Positions 35,158 through 45,399 of a stretch of 64,000 nucleotides of DNA are shown piece after piece; position 1 is the stretch's first letter, and every line of letters starts with the position of its first letter. Under the pieces are notes generated by a model. That model was not told where the DNA came from, did not search any database, and worked only from the letters and a program-made list of their open reading frames with translations. The stretch spans positions 1-64,000 of the forward strand of contig JAALGH010000022.1 of assembly GCA_011800155.1 (NCBI GenBank), in the 5' to 3' direction. The stretch comes from Flammulina velutipes (taxonomy: Eukaryota; Basidiomycota; Agaricomycetes; Agaricales; Physalacriaceae). The position numbers and the translations under genes were made by a program.

Positions 35158-37044
35158 CTTGACAATGTTGGGTCTAGGTCTGAATCAGGATTGCCTGATC
35201 TGCTGAACAACCTGAGCTATTCCTTGTCTGCAACTTGAAATATCTCTCACCTTGGCCCCCTCTTTGTGAATATTTCTATCAAAATTGAATGATTCTAGCC
35301 TGTACTACACACTAGTCACCATTAATGACAAGAGTAAGACATTGTTGATAGACTTATAGATAATGTGGTCCTTTAAATACATTCAATGTCTACCCTATTT
35401 AGTACTTGACTTTTCAGAATACTATCATTATGTATTTTCATTAGTATACACCAAATATATGGTGACGGACCCTTTGAAAAAAAAAATAGATGCTAATACC
35501 GGGCCGGTCTAGTTCATATGTACTATGTCCCGAAATGAGATGTGCAGTATCTGAGGTCCCAGCGGGAAAATGATCCGCCATCAACGGCAAGAGCATGACA
35601 GTCAGGCATTCCATAGTAACTAGCTGCAACAGGGACGTGCCCAACGAACTACAGATCACGGAAAGAGTATTGAGGGATCTACAGCGGAATGTCCAAATCG
35701 AAGGAGAGACTAGTCTAACAAGGACTTCACCGTGCCTACATACAGATCCTTGGTACGATTGAAAGCCTGGATCTCGCCATGGACATGGTTCAAGATCCGA
35801 ACCAAGTCCAAGCGGTAGGACTGCTCCGTCGACAAAAGTGAAGCACTAGCCTCACGAGGAAACTCGTCGAGCTCGGCAAGGCAATTAACCTGCTTGAGCA
35901 CGCAAATGACCGACGAGGCGTAGCTCTGAATAATAGGACCCGCTAACAAAGCGGACCCGCCAAGTTAGCGGGTGTACATCGAAAACTAAGACAACAGGCT
36001 TACCTCCAGCAAGCTGGTCCAGGAAAGCCTGGTCAATATGGAAAGACGAAGGCTTAGGACTCTTCCGGGGACGACTAGAGTTCTCGGCAGTAGCCTTGCG
36101 CTTATGAGCAGCGGGAGCAGGTTCGACGAAGTTCACGGAAGAACCCAGAATGTCTAAGGCCTTCTGGTATTCCCGGGAAGAAGTCAGCATACCTGGGACG
36201 AACACGTAGGGAAGGTAAAATACCGTGCGCTTCGAGTCCGAGGGAGGCGACTATGAACAAGTCAGCACCCAAAGTAGAAAAATCAGCCCACAGACCGTCG
36301 TCCATATCTTAGCGAAAGAGAAGGCGTCGGTTTAAAAACACAGATTGTGAAAGTTGGAGAAGGGGAACGTACCACAGTCCTCAGGAGGAGGCATAGCCGC
36401 TTCCCCAACGGCCTCCAACTTCTCATCGATCACCGCTGGCGACTTAACCGTCTTTCCACCCTGGAAAATGACTTAGAAACCAGAAACACAGTAAGGAAAC
36501 AATAGTGTACCTTCTTAGCAGCGGGCTTGCTCTTAGGAGGATCCTTAGGAATGTCAACTTTTGGAGCTGCCTCCTTAGCGGGTCCTTTTCCCTTCGAGTT
36601 AAAGGACCGCTGGTTGAAGTGCAAAGGGTGAAAGTCGGGCAACTTAGGCGCTATGAAGTTGGTGTGTCAACTAGTGACAGCCGTAAGAGGCGTGAACACG
36701 CCAGCAAGATTAATCCGCGGGAGTTGAGGATTAACCCCCAACTCCAGCAGGTAGCAAGCTAGCCAGTTGCGAACGTTATGAAAGAATGAATGGATTTCAG
36801 CCGTAGCGGTAGCGGTCGTGCGATTAGCCAAAGATAGGTTAACAACCTAACTTGGGTTAGACACGCACAAACATAGAAGAATAAAGGCACTCACCAATAA
36901 CTTGGGAAAGAAGCGATCGAGAGAGTCCACGCGGGCTTCCAGAGCGATACCCGGCGTGTTAGACGAACGAACGATGGCCATAATCGGTCCAGAAAGTTGT
37001 TCGATCGCATCCTTGATAACACCCTCGACATGAGTGGGGACCGC
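34833..37044 (-). repeat. Right arm of giant inverted repeat, outer block
   Basis: Reverse complement of 15963-18174 (coordinates sum to 53007). The shift of 625 from the inner block is the segment missing in the left arm. A few substitutions distinguish it from the left arm. Confidence 0.9.
35158..35709. other. Intergenic region downstream of gene A, right copy
   Basis: AT-rich, no gene seen; mirror of 17298-17849. It contains an A-run at 35479-35487. Confidence 0.4.
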
Positions 37045-38366
37045 TGTCACACTAGAAAATTTAAAAGTAAATCTCCTAGTACAGATTTCGTCGGAACCTA
37101 GTATGTGGAACGGACTAGTCTGTGTGTTCAGGAAAATACTGTCTAATACACTAGTCTCTCGTTATTCTTTTGGAATATCTTCTTGTCCGTTTGACAAGGT
37201 ATTGCTTTCTGCTTAGGATGTTAGTATACTTAGAAGTTGATTACGTACTTGATCTTTGATATTGTTGTTAGTTCGCCTGAAGTGATTCAGTATTCTTAAA
37301 CCTGGAGTGTTGTTCCTTAAGGTCTCGGCCTTATTATTCCACCTGGAGTGGTCTTACGATAGTCCTGTCTCGGTATTATTAACCGGAAATGCTAACTGAT
37401 CATTATTTGATGTGCGTAAAGTACTCGGTACTTTAGCTATTCTAGGTTCGTAATGTACTTGGTACTACTACGTTTACTAGGTTACGTGACAAAGGTCTAG
37501 TTCCTCTGTGTCTTATGCGATGTTTGTTATGTCTTTGCAAAGGTCTGGTTCCTTTGTGTATGATTCTTCTTTCGTACGCCTGGAGCGTTTTAGTCTTAAG
37601 GTCTCGGCCTTTGATATTCCACCTGGAGTGGTCTTACGATAGTCCTGTCTCGGTATTATTAACCGGAAATGCTAACTGATCGTTATTCGATGTGCGTAAA
37701 GTACTCGGTACTTTAGCTATTCTAGGTTCGTAAAGTACTTGGTACTACTACGTTTACTAGGTTACGTAACAAAGGTCTAGTTCCTTTGTGTTGCTTATGT
37801 GATGTTCGTTACTTCTAAAAAGATGTTCGTTAGTGCTTTCGGATGCTTACTTAATACTCTTGGTGCGTCTTGATCTCACTCGCTTTGAAGGGGGAAAAAG
37901 TGGATGTTTTATTAACAGAAAAATCAGGTCCTTATATACTAATTTTAGGGTACTTCCTAATAAGGAAATATGAGTCTAGATGGTTCTTTTGTGATCAATA
38001 AGCGTTGAGATTGGTAATAACTCTGTCATCGCCAAGTGCGTAGAGGGGAGATTCGTCAGACTTTCGCCCTTTGAGGCTTATAAATCTTATTCTCGGCACT
38101 TCATTTGCTTATTGATCCTCTTCTGTGCTGACTCACGTGAGTTGGTGCTTATTGTGGCTGCTCCGACCATGACATCGTTGCTCATTAAGACTCCGAACAT
38201 GACTTCGTTGCTTATTAAGGCTCCGACCATGACATCATTGCTTATTAACTCTAAGTATGATGTCATACCGATAGGCGTAATATTTATATTCTGGTATCTT
38301 AAATGAAAGTGAAGTTTGACAGCAATTTTACCCTAGTTACACTTGATAAAATAGTCGAGTGTGACA
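37045..38366 (-). repeat. 3' LTR of the 14-kb element
   Basis: 1322 bp. It contains a direct duplication of about 190 bp (from 37321 and from 37600, starting GGTCTCGGCC) and three 30-bp units around CTCCGACCATGACATC at about 38160-38250. Confidence 0.9.
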
Positions 38367-38837
38367 TATTCGCGGGAAACAGAAAATTCAACTGTCCTCA
38401 GTTGTAAATAATATATCAAATTGCCATGTTAAACGATCCAAAAGGGGTCTGCGGGAAATATATAATCATCAAAAGTCGAATCCATGACACTACTCCATGC
38501 AACTTCTGCTGGTACTCCATTTCGGCTGGGTCTGGTCTAGAGCTCTTCACGAGTTACCCGGTTCCGGACCTCCGGACCCGGCAGGCAGGTACTTGCCTCC
38601 CAGAAAAGTGTCCGTGAACCCTCCAATGACTCGACCCATCAACGACCCGGGTTCAAGAGTGCAAGTACCCGGTCAGTACAAGAGTACTTGCATGCACTCG
38701 AGGGTCACACAAGTACTTGCAAGTACTCTGACAGACTCTTCGACGCCACATTAAAATGCTCTGAGAAAGTCAAGGTGGTGGTACATTATACTACGGAATA
38801 CATTTCGAACTTGTATATATGTTTCGATGTAGGGTTA
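38367..38837. other. Region between 3' LTR and hAT gene
   Basis: No gene. A possible hAT terminus, TAGAGCTCTTCACGAG, lies at 38538-38553, followed by ACCCGG and AAGTACTTGCA repeats typical of subterminal sequence. No polypurine tract adjoins the LTR. Confidence 0.45.
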
Positions 38838-41711
38838 TCAGTCAATTATAGTAATTTCGACATCATCAACCGCCTTGCCTTTACCTTTGGCTTTGGTGAC
38901 AATTGGAGCAGCGACGGCTGCGCGGGTCACCTTCTCGTTGAACATATTGATTAGCTCGGTATCAGGAACCAGGTTGTTCATAAACCAACTGCGCAAGACT
39001 ACGGCGGCACACGTTGACGCATCAGAAAGATTGTGGCGATGTTTCGTTACAGTAAGTCCTGCGTGTGAAAACATCCTCTCCACATCGGCAGAGGTAGCTA
39101 ATCATATTGATCAGTCAGATTGCCACAACACAAGAGAAGTACTTACCAGGGACCGACAAATAATCAAGTGCCATCTGGGCAAGCGCGCCACTAGATGTAA
39201 CCTTAGCGCCAGGCTTATCAAGCATAGTGTCCCAGTAAGTCAGAGGGTCCTTGACTGATGTCAATGGCGGTGACTGAAGATACTCTTCTAGCGCATCATC
39301 CGTCTCCGACAGGCCATAATTGTCTACCCCGACAAAAGGATTAAAATCCTACAAGGGAAATTAGACAGAATAGCGCAAAGGTAAACGAGAAGCATACATT
39401 GGTGACGGTCTTCGTCCCAGTGGCCTCCACATTAGTAATGGGTTTATAATGCTTCACCCACTCAGTCTCTACCATTCCCACCGCAGTCGTGATCCATTCT
39501 GCTTCCCAGCCACGGGCACGGAAGTATGATAGCTTCATGCGTGGGTGCAGAATCATTGCAAGTCGGTGCATGCGCGAGTTGTCGGTCTTGGAGAAATACT
39601 TGAGTATGAGCGCACGGGAACGAGCTGCTGCAGCGCGGACAACAGGTTGGAGCGACTTGTCGCTTATTGTTGTCTCCAGCGTGTCGACGAGGCAGTCCAT
39701 GATGGGGATGACTTGATGTATGAGTGGTACGGCCGACTGACACATGTGCTTCGATGCCAGCACGAAAAGCTATGAAGAGAAACAGTATGAAATTAAATAT
39801 ATAATCACATTTTACAAGTATTTGAAGCTTACTTTGAGTAGGCGTTCCAGCTGAGCAACGACTGTCCACTCGACACTGGTAAGGCGGAAACGCTGCATCT
39901 TGCGCTTTCGGGTCTTGTTGGCAATGGGAGACAAGCAAAGGGCATCGAGTGCGTCGCGCAATAGCAGTGCACGTTCGAGGACGGGATGTAGTGAGTTCCA
40001 GCGAGTGGCAACAGCACGAATCATCTTGAGGTGTTTGGTGTCTGTGTTTTCGCACTGCGTTTCTAGCTCGTCTTGGAGTAGAGACGAGTTGAAAACCCGG
40101 CGTCCGATCTTCATGACCTGCAGAATGATTGAGTAACGAATGAGAAAAAGTAATAATCAATAAACCTTGGTGATAGATGTTTTCCCAAGCTTGAGATCAC
40201 GGGCGGTCAAGTTCTTGACCTCTTTCAAGAGGGCGGCGATCTCTTCGGCTTCCTCTTCCTCTGTCTGCTCGCACTCCTCATCGACCCCGTCCATAAATTC
40301 CTGCTCCTCCTCATCGAAGTCGTCAACGAGCTCCATGTCCCAAACACCACCTTCCTCTTCGGGATCATCCTCCTCGTCGTAATCATCTAGACCGACACTT
40401 GCGAGCTTCTTGCCAATGAACTGGTTGAGTCCGGCCTGTGGATAATTAATTGATAAACAAAAGAGTTTTACACAAAGTACGCACCTTGCAAGCGAGATCA
40501 AGAATGTGAGCAAAGCATCCAACGTAGGTCTCCTCCGCCGCCGCAGAGTCAGCCGGGAGAAGTCCAGCCATCTTCTCGACGAGCGTGTAATTGACAGAGG
40601 CATTGTCGCCAGTCTGGCCCAGGAGCTTATGCGTGATCTTGAAGGCCTCCAGGATACTGAAGTTGACCTTTGCGAGATAGGCACCCGTGTGCGACTCCGT
40701 CAAGCTGGAGACGAATGAGACATTGTATTTAGATTGAATTGAGGAGGCCTACTTGAACAAGTCGAGGTAAATGACATTAAGCTTCCCAGCATGCCAGAAG
40801 GCAGCAGCCAAGCCCTGGCAGGAGCGCTTGTGTCCCGATGCCCATGCGTCAAAGAGGATATGGATCTTGCCCCGAGGCATCTGGAGATACAGTTAGTCAA
40901 GGTCCGACAAGCATAGATATATAAAACGTACCCTAAGATATAGCTCCACATAATTCTTGGTCAAAGTATAGACGTCTTGGGTATCTCTTGAAAGAGTGAC
41001 TGCGGACACCACCCGAGCCATCGGATTGAACATCTTGAAGATTTTGACAATAGGCTCGTCCTCGAAGAGAACAAAAGGTCGATGATGCACAGTGACCTCT
41101 TCGACCATGTAGAGTCGGAGACGGCCTGGCGAGTATGTCGAGCCATGAGCGTACTGCTCAATGGAGCCAGAGTTCTTGCTCGAGATACAACGCTCAACAT
41201 GGCGCTTGAGGTTGCTTGTCGACGTATCCAGCGGGGAGCGCAATAATTTGGCACCAGCACTAAATCAGGTGAACTCAAAGGTATACCGACCATTGGCTTG
41301 TAAGGCGATAGCAGGAGGCGCGACAAAGTGCTCATAAACATCGGAAATCCAGGCGGGGGCTTTCTTCTCTAAGGGAACAGTTAGGCCTGCATGAGGGAAT
41401 CATAGACGAGAAGGCTTACCGAGGAGACGTTTGACATAGTCAAGGTTGGAGAGGGGCTCTTCAACCTCGTCTTCATCGTTGTCCTTGTCAACGTCAACGA
41501 TGTCATCGTCTCCAGCAGACGAATCAGGAAGATCGCTCTCTGAGGTAGCGCGAGATACGGTGATAGTCTGAGCGCGAGACCGTTTGGACGATTTGCCTAC
41601 AGTTTCCGAGCGCTTGCGCTTGGAGATAGTCGACGACACATCGGACGATGGCTGAGAAGAGGCATCCGACGACGAGCGAGTGCTAGAAGAGCGTAGAGAC
41701 TTTGGAGGCAT
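38838..41711 (-). CDS. hAT-family transposase, possibly defective
   Basis: From the ATG at 41711 the N-terminus is Ser-rich and basic with an acidic stretch, ending exon 1 near 41418. A BED-type zinc-finger remnant follows (SNLKRHVERC). The core has FDAWASGHKR (first catalytic Asp), TGDNASVN (second Asp) and CFAHILDLACK. An acidic insertion follows, and the C-terminal hAT dimerisation domain has ADVERMFSHAG and HRHNLSD. Several short introns join these blocks. Length and order fit fungal hAT transposases. A TGA at 41265-41267 lies where the first zinc-finger Cys pair would be expected, just before GAKLLRSP. Either it is a nonsense mutation or I have missed a splice site. The gene is divergent from the family gene at 42736, 1.0 kb away. 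Confidence 0.75.
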
Positions 41712-42735
41712 CCTTGAGATTGTTGATAAATACTGGTGCTTTCTCTGTTTATATATAAAGTTACTACGGAAAAAATCCCTGGAGGACGTGTCGACTAACG
41801 TGGAAGGATAACGTAGTGAATTAAAGGGGATGATGAGGTCTTTTGTCTTGCGCAGACTTGAAGGAGCTGGCAAGGTCCTCTGCTTGGTCTAAGAAGACGT
41901 CAGGAGGCTGAAAAAATCACGGAAAGATGGGGAATATTACCTGTTCTGTGTTTGAACATTGTTTCTCCAACGTAGATCGCTAGGATTAGCAGTTTGAAAC
42001 CAACACGGACAACCCGCGAAGGAAAAATAAGGCCGACCTAGATGTGATAAATTATTGGACAGAAGACGAATAGGACATGAGACCTACCAAGACGCTGTAT
42101 GCTGAGAGCATAACCATGGAGCTCAGTCATAGTGGCCTCATCCCGTGGTAGATGCAAGGACGTGCTGCGAGGACGAGTATCGTCATATAGAAGCGATAAC
42201 ATCGTCATATCAGCAGCGACGGCGGCCTGGCAGCAGAGATAAATTGTTTGAATGAAAAAGAACCATCGTGGCACGTACAAGAATATTACACCCGAAGGTC
42301 TCGCTCCCAGTATGCAGGCAAGGTCATCACGGCGGGCGGTATATGGATGTTGGTGTTCCAGGAAGATGCTGTGCTCACAATAACTGTGCAGCACACCCAC
42401 CAGAGCAAATCTGTGTGGGTATCTCTCGACGGCGACGGAATAGCGGTATATTGCATATGCAAAGAAAGCAGCGGGGCAATTATGGCGGTGGGAGCAGACA
42501 TGGGGATTTGTGTGTTACTGTTTGTCATTGGCTTGGATGGATCACGCGCCATTCCTAATCACAACATCCATCTTCGCCACACTTGTCGCACCTGTTCGAA
42601 GCATTGACGCAACGTTACGTTGGTCATTGCATTGTGATACGGCGTTACGCTGATCACTCCGTCTACGCGATCGCACACCAGCCAGCAATCAAACTCGCCT
42701 GCTTGCCCACCCACCAGCCCAACCCGCCAAAAATC
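41712..42735. promoter_or_regulatory. Divergent intergenic region, hAT transposase / family gene
   Basis: 1.0 kb between divergent starts, with no recognisable gene. GACGCAACGTTACGTTGGTCATTGCA and GGCGTTACGCTGATCACTCC near 42606-42660 form an imperfect tandem repeat just upstream of the plus-strand gene (first 20 bases of each repeat suffice to see it). Confidence 0.3.
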
Positions 42736-44888
42736 ATGTTCAAGTCGTTTGAAGGGCGCGTTGGCCGTCGCTTTCCCGAATCTGGTGTTTTCATAACTTC
42801 ACCAAACTCAGATATTATTCCTCCAACCCTTCTCGGTACTCGCACCGTTCGCATGCTAAAGGACCTCCATTTTGGCTACGACGACCCGATGTTCCATCCC
42901 CAACCCTACGACAAGCGAATGCCCCATCTCGCGTTCATTCCTCATCCTTCTGCGTTCCCAGAACCCCAACGTCTCTTCTGGTTTCTTCCGGAACAAGAGC
43001 ATTTCCAACCTCTCCACCCCGATGATCCCTCTACCGGTCTCGGTCATATCATTCTCCAATTCCGCCAAATCCTCCACGGTGAATTCCTTGCTATCAGAAG
43101 GAAGATTCGATCTATCGCTTCATCCCAATCCCAAGATGTCACAATCAAAAGCGACTACAAAATCGCTGACTACATCAGCCGCCTCAAATACCTTTTTGGC
43201 TGTCTCGACCTACCCTCTACTTACGAGGAGGCGCTCATGCAGTGGCGTTTGACTCAGCGCACATGCTTGGAGCTTGCAGGGCGCGTATTTTGGGTCGAAG
43301 ACGCTCGTGTTCGATACTACGCTCCCCCTTCTGGCTCGTACCGTGCTCACAATGTCATCGGCGCTCTGACCGACCAACTCGATGTTGCCGAAGGATTGTG
43401 GAAGTGTGGTTCGCCCGTCTGGCTCCTTCGTCGGCTCGGCGAGGAGACCGACCTGCGCGTCGACACCTGGTTGGAGGAAACTTCTTCGACAGCCACCTCC
43501 CTTCCCAGTCGCCCATTCGACATCTCTGTTTCTTACATTGACGCATCGCCTCCTCACCCCGTCGTTTTTACCGGTGCTGCTGGTAGCACTGAACGTTATG
43601 CTTCGATGGCCATGTACGCCCAGAAGCTTGCTTTCCCCAGTCGTATCTATGCGACAGATATCAACGTCACTTCTGCTCCTTCTTCTTTGGCTAGTCCTTC
43701 AAGGAACCCTGTATCAGTATCCCGTTCATCAACTCCTTCAAGTTCCACAGTAATTTCACGCCCAGCCCCCTGTATGTCTATAATAATCTTAATGTTTCGT
43801 TCATGACAGCTAATTTGACTCGTAGATATAAAACCAAAAACAAAGAAATCTCCTCACGTCGAGCGCAACAAGTTTCTGGACGTCGATTCACCTCTCATGC
43901 CAGCGTCACTGTCGAATTGGATGGAGGCCAGCAAGGAAGTTGGCCATGAATTCAACGCATCCGAGCGTGCACCAAGTGGAGTCCTGCGCGGTTACGCGTT
44001 GCCCGATCCCAACATCATTGCCCAACATAGTAACGATAAATCTCGTGCTGCGTACTTTACAACTTATCTAAAACTCCGTCATGTTCTTCTTTATCGTCTT
44101 CGCTCCCCTCACTTCGACCCCTTGGTCAACTCCCACTGGCGCACAATTATGGGACTTGAGCTCCATGGCTCCCGCAACGACACAAAATCCACTGCCACTC
44201 GAAACGAGTTAAAGGCTTCGCTTATGAAGTGTATCGAGAGCGCAAACATGAAGGTATCGCTATTTCTCTGCACGACTCATGAATATGGTTGCTAACTATT
44301 TTGTAGGGAACAATTAACTTGGCCAATCTGGCAGAGACGCCTCTCGTGTGGTGCAATACACGTCTTACTCCCTTCGTTACCCCTCCCGACAAAGTTTGCC
44401 GCGAGATTCTTTGGGAGTTGTTCGAGACGAATTTCCGTCACGAACTTCTGACATTGGATCACTACCTCTACGAATATAAACCCGCCGGCTTTGATCAACC
44501 TCAGCCAGATGAAACTTTCGAAGATGGAGAAGTTGTGTACAGTGACTTGGACGCTTCCAGCATAGAGGATCGGGAGATGAAAGTGCTGGGGTCGTTCAAC
44601 CATTTCAATGGTAGACGTGTACCAGAGAGTCTTGCCGACGGGTGCAAGGGCTTTGCGTCGGACGACCCCGCAGAGCGACAACAAACTCTCTGGTCACTTT
44701 ATCGAGTCATGGAAGGCTGGACGAGAGGGATGTCACATGGTACAGAGGCGGCGGGGTTATCGTTGGCACCGCCAAATGTTTTGAGCCTCCATGATTTAGA
44801 TAAAGTAGAATTCCGTCTTGCTTACCATTACTGTTCTTGCTTCGCTCAGGTTATTGGACGTGCACCGCTATTGCCTCATCGCTTGTAA
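42736..44888 (+). CDS. Expanded basidiomycete family gene, copy 2 (intact)
   Basis: Exons 42736-43771, 43826-44253 and 44307-44888 join into about 681 codons with GT-AG introns. The ATG at 42736 opens MFKSFEGRVGRR. Conserved with copy 1 are the N-terminal block with FGYDDPMFHPQ and PHLAFIP, a central acidic/Trp-rich region, a Ser/Thr/Pro linker at about residues 300-350 just before intron 1, and the C-terminal LWELFETNFRHELLTLD, HFNGRRVPESL and final APLLPHRL. No signal peptide, membrane segment or catalytic motif is apparent. I know this only as a repeated Agaricomycete hypothetical family. Its intron-containing structure is antisense to the surrounding LTR element, so it did not arrive as a spliced transcript of its own. 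Confidence 0.75.
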
Positions 44889-45398
44889 TATATATTATAT
44901 CCTGGACTTTTTGTATATTTTGGACTTACTATGATTACCCGCACTGATTATGGACACTTCTGGCAATATAAAGCTTCTATTCTATTCCGACATACTTGGC
45001 CAAGTCGGTATACCGACTAACCATCCGATAAGGATGGTGGTGGACAAGTTGCGGAATAGGAAGCAGTGATCAGGTGGTTGAGAGAGATGTTTAAATTTGA
45101 TTGGATCTCTATACATGTTGGGTACTCCTGGCTGAGTCGGAGGTTGGCGTGTCTACGATGTACATGTATGCTCAACTGAGTGTTCAATGCTGGCAGAGGG
45201 TAAAATATTTTAACTCAAATTTCTGCGGATCCGACCAAGTACTTGCTCAAATACTTGCGACGTTCTGGAGCGTCCGTCAACCTTGGTGCACCCGGGTTAT
45301 CATGACCCGCGGGTGCAACGATTCCGGGTGCGGGGATCCCGGGCCGAAGGGTCTACTTGTGGGTACCCATCCGGATCTGCACCTCCTGAAGATCTCTA
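44889..45398. other. Downstream region of copy 2
   Basis: No gene. CCAAGTCGGTATACCGAC and related palindromes lie near 45000. GC-rich CACCCGGGTTATCATGACCC palindromic sequence near 45290 may be hAT subterminal sequence. Confidence 0.4.
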
Positions 45399-45399
45399 A

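Larger units (their letters stand above)
17033..36000. repeat. Dispersed CCCGCTA...TAGCGGG short palindromes
   Basis: Units of 14-22 bp with arms CCGCTA/TAGCGG occur at 17033-17071 (double), 18956-18969, 19196-19212, 19229-19245, 19681-19696, 22493-22538 (double), 24563-24578, 24872-24887, 26072-26093, 27037-27052 and 27321-27350, with their mirrors in the right arm. Outside, 34238-34254, 51685-51720, 52365-52382 and 52456-52470 are similar. They lie in introns, intergenic DNA and in-frame in exons, where they encode Pro-Ala-x-x-(Leu)-Ala. Confidence 0.75.
38538..45398. mobile_element. Candidate hAT composite element
   Basis: TAGAGCTCTTCACGAG at 38538 and the inverted TAGAGATCTTCAGGAG ending at 45398 match at 14 of 16 positions. 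They bracket the hAT transposase and the family gene. ACCCGG/AAGTACTTG-like motifs follow both ends. No 8-bp target duplication is seen (GTCTGGTC against ATATAACC), so the boundaries are tentative. Confidence 0.4.

Noticed and set aside
15857..37044. The inverted repeat as a chimeric-read assembly artefact
   Set aside because: The outer arms carry substitutions, a 625-bp indel and a 14-kb insertion with a target duplication in one arm only. That is real divergence. The identical inner part could still be affected, so long reads are named as a check.
38338..38366. Plus-strand orientation for the 14-kb LTR element
   Set aside because: Gag, zinc knuckle and protease are all on the minus strand and a TGG-type primer site follows the LTR at 49657 on that strand.
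38455..38500. A second tRNA-like box B (GTCGAATCC)
   Set aside because: No box A at tRNA distance and no fold; isolated match.
42736..44888. Family gene as a transduced (reverse-transcribed) passenger of the LTR element
   Set aside because: It keeps two introns and is antisense to the element; the neighbouring sense-strand hAT gene also keeps introns, which retrotransposition would have removed.
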